From: Streptomyces rubellomurinus | GTDB lineage: Bacteria > Actinomycetota > Actinomycetes > Streptomycetales > Streptomycetaceae | Length of the DNA stretch: 26,541 bases | Direction of reading: 5' to 3' | NCBI RefSeq assembly: GCF_000961885.1 | Contig: NZ_JZKH01000099.1 | Location: 1 to 26,541, forward strand | Part shown: positions 1 to 7,567 of the stretch, piece by piece | How positions within the stretch are numbered: the stretch's first letter is position 1 | Layout of the letters: each line of letters begins with the position of its first letter | Notes under the pieces: generated by a model | The model's input: only the letters and a program-made list of their open reading frames with translations | What the model was told of the DNA's origin: nothing | Databases searched by the model: none | Made by a program: the position numbers and the translations under genes

Positions 1-29
1 CGGCAGCGTCAGATGTGTATAAGAGACAG
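1..29 (+). other. Nextera/Tn5 sequencing adapter (artefact)
   Basis: Bases 11-29 are identical to the 19-bp Tn5 mosaic end used in transposase-based libraries, and bases 1-10 match the tail of the Illumina Nextera read-1 adapter. This is untrimmed adapter at a contig edge, not genomic DNA. Native sequence begins at about base 30. Confidence 0.97.
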
Positions 30-77
30 CGCCGGGGGAGGGTGGGAAAACCCATAGGCCCTGGTGAACGGCCGCGC

Positions 78-89
78 TAGGGTGGCCCG
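78..89 (+). promoter_or_regulatory. Putative -10 box, leaderless VOC gene
   Basis: TAGGGT at 78-83 fits the actinobacterial TANNNT -10 consensus and is followed by only 6 nt before the ATG at 90. No Shine-Dalgarno sequence is present. A leaderless transcript is inferred; no convincing -35 box is seen. Confidence 0.5.
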
Positions 90-524
90 ATGACGTCGAT
101 CAAGAAGGTCCAGATCACCTTCGACTGTGCGGATCCCGAGCGCGTCGCCCGCTTCTGGTGCGAGGTGCTGGGGTACGTCCTGCCGCCGGTTCCGGAGGGG
201 TTCGCCACGTGGGAGGAGTTCCAGCTCTCGCTGCCGCCGGAGCGCCGGGGCGCGGCGGCGGTCTGCATGGACCCGACGGGTGAGGGGCCGCGGATGTACT
301 TCCAGCGCGTTCCCGAGGGCAAGGTCGTCAAGAACCGGGTGCACCTCGACGTGCGGGTCGGTACCGGGCTGGTGGGCGAGGAGCGGCTGGCCGTCCTGGA
401 GGCCGAGTCCGCGCGCCTCGTCGCGCTCGGTGCGACGCGCGGTCAGCTCCTGCTGGCCGACGGCGTCAACGAGTCGTGCCAGAACATGCAGGACGTCGAG
501 GGCAACGAGTTCTGCCTGGACTGA
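90..524 (+). CDS. VOC family (glyoxalase-like) protein
   Basis: 144 aa, of the vicinal-oxygen-chelate / glyoxalase-like superfamily (Glyoxalase_6 style). The N-terminus has the typical run ITFDCADPERVARFWCEVLG, and the C-terminus ends with the usual DVEGNEFCLD strand, where the Glu normally serves as a metal ligand. The length fits a single two-module VOC domain. Members include glyoxalases, dioxygenases and antibiotic-binding proteins, and nothing here fixes the substrate. The start is chosen because a TAGGGT box lies 6 nt upstream (leaderless). The gene is convergent with the downstream TetR gene and separated from it by a hairpin. The family call is firm and the function is unknown. Confidence 0.9.
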   Translation: MTSIKKVQITFDCADPERVARFWCEVLGYVLPPVPEGFATWEEFQLSLPPERRGAAAVCMDPTGEGPRMYFQRVPEGKVVKNRVHLDVRVGTGLVGEERLAVLEAESARLVALGATRGQLLLADGVNESCQNMQDVEGNEFCLD

Positions 525-563
525 CCCGCACCCGGGCGTTCCTGAACGCTTCCGGAAGTCCGT

Positions 564-611
564 GAACGCGCCTCCGCCCCCGCCCTCCCGGGCCGGGGCG
601 AAGGCGCGTTC
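564..611. terminator. Bidirectional hairpin terminator
   Basis: Arms 564-580 and 595-611 pair over 17 bp with one mismatch around a 14-nt loop. The hairpin sits between the convergent VOC and TetR genes. There is no T-tract, which is normal for Streptomyces. Confidence 0.7.
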
Positions 612-618
612 GCGTGTG

Positions 619-1197
619 TCAGCCCAGCGACGCGCTGGCGGCGCGCAGTTCGTCCAGGGCCGCCAGGGCGTACCCGGCGAGCCCGTCCTCGGCGCCGCGG
701 TCGTCCTCGGCCCATCGGGCGTACCCCCGTTTGAAGGCGAGGACGCCCAGCTCGCCCGCGAGGGCCGCGGTCGGATCGGGTACGCCGCGGGCGACCAGAG
801 CGGTCGTCATCGCGGCCGCGAGGCTGACGGTCTTGAGGGCGTCGCGCTCCTGGAGCTCGGCGCTGGCGGCGACGGCCGCCTTCAGGCGCGGCGCGAGCTC
901 GCGACTCCCGGGGCCCATCGCGGCCGAGGCGCGTTCGAGGCCGGCGGCGACCGCCTCCAGCGGGCTGGCGTCACCGGGCGCGTCGGCGATCCCCTCGGCC
1001 AGCAGCCGGCTCAGCGTCTCCTGCCCGGCGACCAGCAGCTCGCGCTTGTCGGGGAAGTGCCGGAAGAAGGTGCTCTTGGTGACCCCGGCACGCTCGGCGA
1101 TCTGCGCGACCGTCGTGGCGTCGTACCCCTGCTCCGTGAACAGGTCGACCGCGGCCACGACGAGGCGCTCGCGCGCACCTGGTTCCCATCTACCCAT
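619..1197 (-). CDS. TetR/AcrR family transcriptional repressor
   Basis: 192 aa. The N-terminal TetR DNA-binding domain (about residues 8-55) is clear: an ARERLVVAAVDLFTEQGYDATTV helix, then IAERAGVTKSTFFRHFPDKREL as the helix-turn-helix. The rest is a variable all-helical ligand-binding domain. The gene diverges from the SDR gene at 1284, and two palindromes lie between them, so it very probably represses itself and the SDR/NmrA genes. On the minus strand a TATGCT box ends 6 nt before the ATG, suggesting a leaderless transcript whose -35 region falls inside operator 1. Local regulation is a strong inference; the ligand is unknown. Confidence 0.93.
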   Translation of the reverse strand: MGRWEPGARERLVVAAVDLFTEQGYDATTVAQIAERAGVTKSTFFRHFPDKRELLVAGQETLSRLLAEGIADAPGDASPLEAVAAGLERASAAMGPGSRELAPRLKAAVAASAELQERDALKTVSLAAAMTTALVARGVPDPTAALAGELGVLAFKRGYARWAEDDRGAEDGLAGYALAALDELRAASASLG

Positions 1198-1203
1198 GGG
1201 TTC

Positions 1204-1209
1204 AGCATA
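1204..1209 (-). promoter_or_regulatory. Putative -10 box of the tetR-type gene
   Basis: Read on the minus strand this is TATGCT, ending 6 nt before the ATG at 1197 (leaderless geometry). The expected -35 position lies within the palindrome at 1212-1233. Confidence 0.5.
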
Positions 1210-1211
1210 GG

Positions 1212-1233
1212 TGATGGGACTCTTGTCCCGTCA
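1212..1233. promoter_or_regulatory. TetR operator 1 (imperfect palindrome)
   Basis: TGATGGGAC and GTCCCGTCA form 9-bp arms with one mismatch, separated by TCTT. This is a near copy, in inverted orientation, of the site at 1244-1267. Its position just upstream of the minus-strand -10 box suggests autorepression of the TetR gene. Confidence 0.8.
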
Positions 1234-1239
1234 GCCTGG

Positions 1240-1245
1240 TACGGT
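1240..1245 (+). promoter_or_regulatory. Putative -10 box of the SDR/NmrA operon
   Basis: TACGGT matches TANNNT and sits between the two operators, touching the second. The -35 box is not clear. A transcript starting about 7 nt later would begin inside operator 2. Confidence 0.4.
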
Positions 1246-1267
1246 GATGGGACAAGAGTCCCATCAC
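1244..1267. promoter_or_regulatory. TetR operator 2 (perfect palindrome)
   Basis: Perfect 10-bp arms GTGATGGGAC / GTCCCATCAC surround AAGA. The centre is 33 bp, about three helical turns, from the centre of operator 1, so two repressor dimers would sit on the same DNA face. The site precedes the SDR gene's GGGAGGA ribosome binding site. Confidence 0.85.
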
Positions 1268-1283
1268 TGTTGGGAGGATTTCC

Positions 1284-2165
1284 ATGCGCGTCTTCGTCAC
1301 CGGCGGCACCGGTCTGATCGGCTCCGCCGTCGTCGCCGAACTCCTCGCGAAGGGCCACACCGTCCTCGCGCTGGCCCGCTCCGACGCCTCCGCACGGGCC
1401 GCCGCGGCGGCCGGCGCCGAGCCGCTGCGGGGAGGCCTCGCCGATCCGGACGTGCTGCGCTCCGGCGCCGCCCGTACGGACGGGGTGATCCACCTGGCCT
1501 TCGGCAACGACTTCAGCAGCCCCGAGGCCCTCGCCCGGAACGTCGCCGAGGAGGCCGCCGCCCTCACCGCCCTCGGTGAGGAACTCGTCGGCAGCGGCCG
1601 TCCGTTGGTCACGGTCTCGGGTACGCCGTGGGTGCCGGGCCGAGCCTCCACCGAGGCCGACCCGGTGCCGACCGACGGGCCGGTCGGCGGCCGCGGCCGC
1701 ACGGTCACGGCGGTCCTGGGCCTGGCCTCGCGCGAGGTCCGGAGCACGGCCGTACGCCTGCCGCGCACGGTGCACCACGAGGGCACGGGCGGGTTCGCCG
1801 GTCTGCTGACCGACATCGCACGCCGGAGCGGGATCTCCGGCTACCCCGGCGACGGCACCCAGCGCTGGCCCGCCGTCCACGCGCTCGACGCGGCCGTCCT
1901 CTTCCGGCTCGCCCTGGAGCGGGCGGAGGCCGGTACGGTCTGGCACGCCGTGGCCGACGAGGGGGACCGGGTGCGGGACATCGCGGCCGTCATCGGCCGG
2001 CGGCTCGGCCTGCCGGTCGCGTCGGTGCCGGTGGAGACCTACGGCCCGCTCGGCCCGATCTTCCAGGCCGACCAGCCCTCGTCCAGCACCCGCACCCGGC
2101 AGGCGCTCGGCTGGGAGCCGACGCACCCCGGCCTCCTGGAGGACCTGGAGAACATCCGGCCCTGA
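1284..2165 (+). CDS. SDR-type NAD(P)-dependent oxidoreductase
   Basis: 293 aa. It starts with a textbook extended-SDR dinucleotide motif (VTGGTGLIGS, residues 5-14), followed by an acidic/charged loop and a DGVIHLAF strand, giving a Rossmann fold of the NAD-dependent epimerase/dehydratase type. The C-terminal part has AVHALDAAVLFRLALE, typical of sugar-epimerase-like SDRs. I see no YxxxK catalytic pair at the expected place after the VSGTPWVPG strand; the segment reads GGRGRTVTAV instead, so this may be an atypical or non-catalytic member. A GGGAGGA site precedes the ATG. It is the first gene under the divergent TetR operators and probably co-transcribed with the NmrA-like gene 55 nt downstream. 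Confidence 0.9.
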   Translation: MRVFVTGGTGLIGSAVVAELLAKGHTVLALARSDASARAAAAAGAEPLRGGLADPDVLRSGAARTDGVIHLAFGNDFSSPEALARNVAEEAAALTALGEELVGSGRPLVTVSGTPWVPGRASTEADPVPTDGPVGGRGRTVTAVLGLASREVRSTAVRLPRTVHHEGTGGFAGLLTDIARRSGISGYPGDGTQRWPAVHALDAAVLFRLALERAEAGTVWHAVADEGDRVRDIAAVIGRRLGLPVASVPVETYGPLGPIFQADQPSSSTRTRQALGWEPTHPGLLEDLENIRP

Positions 2166-2220
2166 CCGGTGACCGGCGATTCGCGTCCGCTCATGTCCGC
2201 AACAAGCAGGAGGTTCCCTC

Positions 2221-3072
2221 ATGGTGGCAGTCGTCTTCGGCGCCCGCGGCAACGTCGGTCGTCACGTGGCCGACGGCCTGCTGGCCGCCGGTGAGCAGGT
2301 CAGAGCGGTCAACCGGACCCCGGCCTCGGGCCTGGCGCCGGGGTGCGAAGCGGTCGTCGCCGACCTGGCGCGTCCCGAGACGCTGCCCGCGGCGCTCGAC
2401 GGTGCCGACAAGGTGTTCCTGTACGGAATGCTCGACCCCCAGCGGCCGTACGACATCGAGAAGGTCACCGCGGCGGCCGTGACCGCCGGGATCCGGCAGG
2501 TGGTGCTGCTCTCGTCGGTGTCGGTCGTCCTGGACCCCGACGCCGACCACCCGGTCGCCCGCCTGAACCGCACGATCGAGCGGGCCGTCCAACGGTCCGG
2601 CCTGGACTGGACGTTCCTCCGGCCGGGGACGTTCGCGACCAACACCCGCACCTGGTGGGCCGAATCGATCCGATGGGACAACGTCGTCCGGCTTCCCCGT
2701 CCGCTCGCGCAGTCGGCACCGGTGCACGAGAAGGACCTGGCGGCGCTGGCGGTGACCGCCCTGACCGAGCCGGGGCACTCGCACCAGGCCTACACCGTCC
2801 ACGGGGCCGAGTCCCTGACCCTGCGGCGCCAGGTCGAGCACATCGGCGAGGCCATCGGCCGCCGCATCACGGTCGAACACGTCTCGGACGAACAGGCTCG
2901 TGCGGACGTCGCCAGGACCATGCATCCGGTCGTGGCCGAGGCGATCGTCGGTCAGTGGGCGGCCGCCGACGGCGTCGCGGCCGCGACCTCCGTCGTCGTC
3001 GAGAAGGTCACCGGCACTCCGGCACGCACCTTCGCCCAGTGGGCTGTCGACCACGCCGACGACTTCCGCTGA
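2221..3072 (+). CDS. NmrA-like NAD(P)-binding protein
   Basis: 283 aa of the atypical SDR / NmrA-HSCARG class. The N-terminal VVFGARGNVGRHV gives the GxxGxxG nucleotide-binding loop. The middle has AVTAGIRQVVLLSSVSV and LDWTFLRPGTFATN, both characteristic of NmrA/YtfG-like quinone reductases and NAD(P)H sensors. No YxxxK catalytic motif is expected in this class. The start is supported by a perfect AGGAGG (2208-2213) with 7-nt spacing. It follows the SDR gene by 55 nt without a terminator, so the two probably form an operon under TetR control. The substrate is unknown; redox or electrophile handling is a guess. Confidence 0.9.
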   Translation: MVAVVFGARGNVGRHVADGLLAAGEQVRAVNRTPASGLAPGCEAVVADLARPETLPAALDGADKVFLYGMLDPQRPYDIEKVTAAAVTAGIRQVVLLSSVSVVLDPDADHPVARLNRTIERAVQRSGLDWTFLRPGTFATNTRTWWAESIRWDNVVRLPRPLAQSAPVHEKDLAALAVTALTEPGHSHQAYTVHGAESLTLRRQVEHIGEAIGRRITVEHVSDEQARADVARTMHPVVAEAIVGQWAAADGVAAATSVVVEKVTGTPARTFAQWAVDHADDFR

Positions 3073-3106
3073 CGCGGGTCGACCCTGACGCGGGTCGCCC
3101 CCGGAC

Positions 3107-3148
3107 GCCGGTTGCCCCTGCCCCCGCGCGGGGACAGGGGCAACCGGC
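3107..3148. terminator. Strong bidirectional terminator
   Basis: Fourteen-base perfect arms at 3107-3120 and 3135-3148, extended by a further C/G-rich stem in the loop (3122-3133). The hairpin lies between the NmrA-like gene and the convergent secreted-protein gene. Two copies of CTGACGCGGGTCG, 16 bp apart, precede it (3069-3081 and 3085-3097). Confidence 0.88.
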
Positions 3149-3154
3149 CTCGGC

Positions 3155-4897
3155 TCACGCCACGTTGACGGCGGTGTCGTCCAGGACGAAGGAGGTCTGC
3201 TTGGTGTAGTCCTCGGCGCCGGTGAACTTGAGCGTCACGGTCTGGCCGGCGTAGCCGGACAGGTTGAAGCTGTGCTGCTGGTAGCCGGCGGCCGCGTTGA
3301 CGTTGGAGTAGGTCGCCAGGGTGGTGCCGTTCGCGGTGACCTTCAGGGTGTCGAAGGCGGTGGTGCCGCTCGCGGCGGTGTCGATGTGCAGCCAGAAGCT
3401 GAAGGTGTAGCTGCTGCAGCCGGCCGGCAGGGTCACCGTCTGGGCGAGCGTGTCGGTGTTGGTGCTGCCGTACCCGTCCAGCCAGGCGTCGTACGTGCCG
3501 GAGTGCGGCGGCTCGCTGGAGCTGCTGTTGATGGTGCTGCTGCCGCCGGAGTTGGTCTCCGTCCAGCCGGCGGTCGTGCCGGCCTCGAAGCCCGGGTTGG
3601 CGAGCAGCTGGGCGGCGGTGCAGCCGCTGCCGCCGGCCGGCTGGACGGTCCAGCCGAAGGTGACGGAGGAGGACGGCCCGGTGGAGTCGGTCGCGGTGGC
3701 CGTCACGGAGTACGTCCCGGCGGTGGTCGGGGTGCCGCTGATCAGGCCGGTGGTGGCGTTGACGCTCAGACCGGCGGGCAGGCCGGACGCGGCGTAGCTC
3801 AGGGTGCCGCCGGCCGTGTCGGCGGCGGAGAGCTGCAGGCTGGTGGCGGTGCCGGCGGTGGCCGTCCGGGCACCGGGGTTGGTGAGGGTGACGCCGCCGG
3901 TGCTGGTGCCGCCGCTGCCGGCGAGCCAGGAGGTGGCGTTGAGGGCGAGGGCGGCGTCGGTGCCGGCCGGGTCGTCCCAGCCGTTGTAGACGGTCTTGCC
4001 GGGCTCGCCGGTGCCGTCGTCGACGGTCGAGCTGTCGCCCCAGATGGCGACCCGGCCCTTGCCGAAGCTGCTGGTGGCGAAGAAGGCGCCGGTGGTGCCG
4101 GAGTAGCCCGTGCGGTAGACGATGCCCTTGACGGAGGGGTTGTCGGCGGGCTTGAGGGTGAAGGTGGTGCCGTTGCGCAGGATGCTGCCGGTGACGGTGC
4201 CGAACGGGCCGTTCAGCACGGGGTCGGTGGCGTCGCTGATCGCCCGCGGGTTGTCGGTCTGGATGTTGAGCAGGTCGACCGAGAGGCCGAACGGGTCGTT
4301 GCTGTTGACCGAGTTGGTGGTCATCAGGTCGTTGATGATGGCGGGGGAGTCCCAGCCGTCGTTGTTGCGGTCGCTCTGGGTGTGGTCGGAGATCAGGAAG
4401 AGCCCGCCGCCGTTCTGCACGAACTTCATGACCGCGGTCTTCTCGGCGTCGCTGAGCCGGATGTTCGGCTCGGGCAGGACGAACTCGTCGAAGTTGGCGA
4501 GGTCCAGCGCTCCGCCGGTGCCGTAGGTGATGGAGGAGCCGCTCGGCAGCGTCTTGAGGCTGTACTGGCCGGTCTTCTGCAGGGCGACGCCCCAGGCGGA
4601 GATGGCGCCCGTCCAGTCGGTCTCGGACTGGGGGTTGGCGTTCTGGGCGAGCGGGTCCGGCTGGCTGGTGCTGATGATCCAGTCCGCGTTGCCGGCGGTC
4701 TCCGCCTTGGTGTTGTCGAACAGGACGCGGTGCTGGGTGGCGGTCGCGGCGGCCGGGGCGGTCGTCGTGGTCGCCGTCGTGGTGGTCGTCGCGGTCGCGG
4801 CGGCGGCCCGGTGGGGGGCGGCGGTGGCGCCGGCGAGCACGGTGAGGACGACCGCGCCCAGGGCGAGCGGGCGGACGGCGCCGATGTGTCTGAGCAT
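3155..4897 (-). CDS. Secreted amidotransferase-like / Ig / CBM-like protein
   Basis: 580 aa exported multidomain protein. Residues 1-33 are a signal peptide ([18 protein letters not shown] core), followed by a Thr/Ala-rich linker to about residue 54. Residues 57-327 resemble the amidotransferase-like / DUF4350-type fold (VLFDNTKAE, then [11 protein letters not shown], then [20 protein letters not shown]), with no obvious Cys nucleophile. Residues 335-418 are a putative Ig domain of the He_PIG type ([20 protein letters not shown]). Residues 426-580 form a galactose-binding/CBM-like beta-sandwich ([15 protein letters not shown]). An AAGGAG site 8 nt upstream supports the start. It probably binds extracellular polymer; the enzymatic activity of the first domain is uncertain. 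Confidence 0.87.
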   Translation of the reverse strand: MLRHIGAVRPLALGAVVLTVLAGATAAPHRAAAATATTTTTATTTTAPAAATATQHRVLFDNTKAETAGNADWIISTSQPDPLAQNANPQSETDWTGAISAWGVALQKTGQYSLKTLPSGSSITYGTGGALDLANFDEFVLPEPNIRLSDAEKTAVMKFVQNGGGLFLISDHTQSDRNNDGWDSPAIINDLMTTNSVNSNDPFGLSVDLLNIQTDNPRAISDATDPVLNGPFGTVTGSILRNGTTFTLKPADNPSVKGIVYRTGYSGTTGAFFATSSFGKGRVAIWGDSSTVDDGTGEPGKTVYNGWDDPAGTDAALALNATSWLAGSGGTSTGGVTLTNPGARTATAGTATSLQLSAADTAGGTLSYAASGLPAGLSVNATTGLISGTPTTAGTYSVTATATDSTGPSSSVTFGWTVQPAGGSGCTAAQLLANPGFEAGTTAGWTETNSGGSSTINSSSSEPPHSGTYDAWLDGYGSTNTDTLAQTVTLPAGCSSYTFSFWLHIDTAASGTTAFDTLKVTANGTTLATYSNVNAAAGYQQHSFNLSGYAGQTVTLKFTGAEDYTKQTSFVLDDTAVNVA

Positions 4898-4946
4898 GGA
4901 TCAAGCTCCTTGTGCCGTGGGGGTACAGGGAAGTGCGGGGGCGGTG

Positions 4947-4985
4947 CTACGCGCGTAGGCGCGCTGGCAACCGTCCCATGATGGG
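4947..4985. promoter_or_regulatory. Palindromes in a divergent promoter region
   Basis: The 163-nt region between the divergent genes at 4897 and 5061 holds a perfect 12-bp palindrome, CTACGCGCGTAG (4947-4958), and an odd-centred palindrome, CCCATGATGGG (4975-4985). Either could be an operator; no regulator gene is adjacent. Confidence 0.3.
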
Positions 4986-5060
4986 GTAATCGGAGCTTGA
5001 ACGGAACACATCCAATCTGAGCATCAGATGAGGAGGCCGGGGGCGCGAGAGGATGGCGGT

Positions 5061-6179
5061 ATGACGATCACGCCGCAGCTGGTGGCCACCTATCCGATCC
5101 CGGACCGGGGCAACGGCGCCCAGACCTGCCTCGACCCCACCGGCCCCGTCCCCCGCTTCGAGGTGCGCAGCGCCCGGTCGCTGCGCATCTACGAACTGCA
5201 GGAACAGGCCGAGCTGCTGGCCGAGTTCCCGGCCCCGAACCCGAACCCGTGGGGGCGGCAGTGGACGGCCCCCGACCTGTCGTTCACCGTCTTCGCCACC
5301 GAGGAGGCGTACGTCGCCGTCACCCGGGACGGCACGAGGCTGTGGAGCCGGCCGTACGGCACCTGGGAGGCGCACCGCTGGGGCGACGTCGACTTCTCCG
5401 GCGGCTCCTCGGCAGATGGCTCCGCGGGCGGCGGCTCCCCGGCGGGCGGCTCGTCGGTGGGCGGCTCCGATCGGGACCTGCGGATCTGGCTGCGGATGCC
5501 CTCCGGACTGCCGGACGCCACCCGGATCCTCACCCTGGACGCCGCGGGCACGGTGCTGGGGGAGAGCCTGCTCCCCTGCGGCGGCTACGAGCGGTACGTC
5601 AGCCTGCTCTGGGACGAGAACGACGAGGTCGCCGGCGTCAGCGTGTCCGGCGAGGGGGTGGCCCAGACCCACTACGAGGCGCGCTGGGAGTCCGGCGCCC
5701 TCGTACTCGGCCGACAGGTGCCGCAGCAGCAGGGCGCCCAACTGCCGGGCGACCGCTACTACCTGGGCATCGACTCGACGAACACCCGCTGCATGACCGC
5801 CGACCGGCGGGGACGGGACCTCACCTGGCACAGCCTCCCCGACTACCGGGTCACCGCGACGCTCGCCCTGAGCGACTTCCCGGCCCCCGGCACCGGCGAC
5901 TGCTCGGTGCACAACGCCCCGTACATCTCCTCCCGCAGCGGCTTCGTGGACGACGACACGGTGATCGTGACGCTCAGCAACACGTACGACGAGGCCGCCG
6001 TCCTCCGCTTCGGCGAGGACCGGTGGCGCGAGCACAGCCACTGGCTCGCCGACCCCGCCACCGGCGCCGTGCACGGCCGCCTCGAATACCCGATGCGCGA
6101 GGTCGACAACGTGATGCCGGTCGGCGACGGCACCTGGATCACCGAGGAGTGGGAGGCCCTCTACCGCTGGCGCCGCTGA
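5061..6179 (+). CDS. Conserved hypothetical protein
   Basis: 372 aa, soluble, no signal peptide, function not recognised. It is rich in beta strands and Trp (WGRQWTAPDLSFTVF, LRIWLRMPSG, SLLWDENDEVAGVSVSG, WITEEWEALYRWRR), which might indicate a beta-propeller-like scaffold, but no repeat is clear. A Gly/Ser-rich low-complexity segment at about residues 114-136, encoded by imperfect GGCGGCTCC-type repeats, interrupts the otherwise ordered sequence and looks like a recent repeat expansion. The start at 5061 is preferred over an upstream in-frame ATG at 5028 because an AGAGGA site lies about 7 nt before it. Confidence 0.75.
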   Translation: MTITPQLVATYPIPDRGNGAQTCLDPTGPVPRFEVRSARSLRIYELQEQAELLAEFPAPNPNPWGRQWTAPDLSFTVFATEEAYVAVTRDGTRLWSRPYGTWEAHRWGDVDFSGGSSADGSAGGGSPAGGSSVGGSDRDLRIWLRMPSGLPDATRILTLDAAGTVLGESLLPCGGYERYVSLLWDENDEVAGVSVSGEGVAQTHYEARWESGALVLGRQVPQQQGAQLPGDRYYLGIDSTNTRCMTADRRGRDLTWHSLPDYRVTATLALSDFPAPGTGDCSVHNAPYISSRSGFVDDDTVIVTLSNTYDEAAVLRFGEDRWREHSHWLADPATGAVHGRLEYPMREVDNVMPVGDGTWITEEWEALYRWRR

Positions 6180-6196
6180 GCCGGCCGGCCTCGCCG

Positions 6197-6224
6197 TGTC
6201 GACCCCCGGATCCGGCGGTAGAGT
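6197..6224 (+). promoter_or_regulatory. Putative promoter of the ATP-grasp operon
   Basis: TGTCGA (6197-6202) and TAGAGT (6219-6224) with a 16-nt spacer resemble a housekeeping-sigma promoter upstream of the ATP-grasp gene at 6254. Confidence 0.4.
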
Positions 6225-6253
6225 CGGCCGGGGCGTCCGGTGGGAGTGGGTGC

Positions 6254-7135
6254 ATGAGCGGAGCCAGGGTCGCCGTGGCGACCAGTGCGGCGGGAGTCGA
6301 GTACGACGCCGACCTCCCGCTCATCGTGGACGCCCTGCGCGCCGACGGCCTGTCGGCGGAGCCGGTGCTGTGGCACCGGGCCGCGGCGCCCCCGGACCGG
6401 TTCGACCTGGTGGTCATCCGGTCGACCTGGGACTACGTGGAACGGCTCGACGAGTTCCTGACCTGGGCCGACACCACGGCCCGCACCACCCTGCTGCGCA
6501 ACCCCGCACCCGTGGTCCGCTGGAACAGCGACAAGCACTACCTGCGCGAGCTCGCCCGGCGCGGAGTCGCCGTCGTGCCGACCCGGTTCCTCGAACCCGG
6601 CGCGCGGCCCACCCCGGCGGACTTCGACGGGGCGGACGGCGTGGTGGTCAAACCGGCCGTGTCCGCGGGCGCGCTGGACACGGCGCGCTACGAGCCCGGC
6701 CGGCACACGGCTGCGGCCCGGCACGCCCGGATGCTGCTGGACCAGGGCCGCAGCGTGCTCGTCCAGCCGTTCCTGCCCCGGGTAGCGGAAGGAGAACGCG
6801 CGCTGGTCTTCGTCGACGGCGCCTTCAGCCACGCGATCCGCAAGGACCCCCTGCTCACCGAGCCCGGCACGATCGACAACGACCGCGACCCGCACCTCGG
6901 CGTCGCGCCGTACCTACCCACCGAGGCGGAGCTCCGTACGGCCGCGGCAGCGCTGTCCGCGATCCCCGCGCCGGCCGCACCGCTGTTCGCCCGGGTCGAC
7001 CTGGTCCTGGACAACGCCGGGGAACCGGTCGTCCTGGAGCTGGAACTGATCGAACCGAACCTCTTCCTCCAGGACGACCCCGCAGGCCTGGCGCGCTTCA
7101 CCCGAGCGGTGGCGGCGCTTGCGGCGAGAGGATGA
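6254..7135 (+). CDS. ATP-grasp ligase, DcsG-like family
   Basis: 293 aa, related to the RimK/glutathione-synthetase-type ATP-grasp superfamily and probably to the subfamily containing the O-ureido-D-serine cyclo-ligase DcsG. Features seen: VVIRSTWDYVERLDEFLTW (residues 53-71), a family hallmark; NSDKHYLRELARRGVAVVPT (91-110), leading into the ATP-grasp domain; VVVKPAVSAGA with the ATP-binding Lys at 133; and C-terminal LELELIEPNLFL (261-272) with the acidic/Asn metal ligands. It would form an amide-like or ring bond from a carboxylate and ATP. No other cycloserine-pathway gene is nearby, so the substrate is unknown. The stop precedes the ASCH gene start by 7 nt, suggesting one operon. Confidence 0.87.
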   Translation: MSGARVAVATSAAGVEYDADLPLIVDALRADGLSAEPVLWHRAAAPPDRFDLVVIRSTWDYVERLDEFLTWADTTARTTLLRNPAPVVRWNSDKHYLRELARRGVAVVPTRFLEPGARPTPADFDGADGVVVKPAVSAGALDTARYEPGRHTAAARHARMLLDQGRSVLVQPFLPRVAEGERALVFVDGAFSHAIRKDPLLTEPGTIDNDRDPHLGVAPYLPTEAELRTAAAALSAIPAPAAPLFARVDLVLDNAGEPVVLELELIEPNLFLQDDPAGLARFTRAVAALAARG

Positions 7136-7142
7136 CGACAGC

Positions 7143-7559
7143 ATGTGGCCACGCGTCAACGGCCTGCGCGTCATGGAACTCGGCACCCCGGACGGCATGC
7201 GGGCCGAACTGAACGCCCTGGTACTAGCGGGCCGCAAGACCACCACCACCGGCCTGCTGGCGGACTACGCCCAGGAGTCCGAGCACCTGGAACACCCCGG
7301 CGAACGGCTGGCACTCCTGGACGACCACGGCCGGCCCGTCGCCGTCATCGAGATCACCGGCATCGAGGTCCTCCCCTTCGACGCGGTGACCTGGGAACAC
7401 GCCCACGCGGAAGGAGAGGGCTTCACCACCCTGGACGACTGGCGCGCCGGCCACCGCCGCTACTGGCACGCCCTGGGCACCACCGCCGAGGACCACACCC
7501 CCGTGGTCTGCCTCGCCTTCCGCCTCGTCCGGGAAGCCCCGGACGGCGGCGACGGGTGA
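7143..7559 (+). CDS. ASCH domain-containing protein
   Basis: 138 aa, almost entirely one ASCH domain, a PUA-like RNA-binding beta-barrel fold. Diagnostic pieces are LVLAGRKTTTTGLLADY (27-42), LDDHGRPVAVIEITGIEVLPF, and GEGFTTLDDWRAGHRRYWHA (91-110), which corresponds to the conserved GxxxxxxWRxxHxxF/YW block. ASCH proteins bind RNA or modified nucleosides, and some are amidohydrolases acting on N4-acetylcytidine; which role applies here cannot be read. A GAGAGGA site overlaps the end of the ATP-grasp gene 10 nt upstream of this ATG, so the two are probably co-translated. An in-frame ATG at 7119 lies inside the ATP-grasp gene and lacks this spacing. Confidence 0.88.
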   Translation: MWPRVNGLRVMELGTPDGMRAELNALVLAGRKTTTTGLLADYAQESEHLEHPGERLALLDDHGRPVAVIEITGIEVLPFDAVTWEHAHAEGEGFTTLDDWRAGHRRYWHALGTTAEDHTPVVCLAFRLVREAPDGGDG

Positions 7560-7567
7560 ACGGCCCC

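Noticed and set aside
2952..4904. A 650-codon minus-strand frame overlapping the secreted protein
   Set aside because: Same strand but shifted relative to the real gene; the sequence is His/Arg/Gln-rich nonsense with no signal peptide or domains.
6254..7135. Calling the ATP-grasp protein a true D-cycloserine synthase
   Set aside because: No other cycloserine-pathway gene (ureido-serine formation, racemase) is in the window; only family-level similarity is justified.
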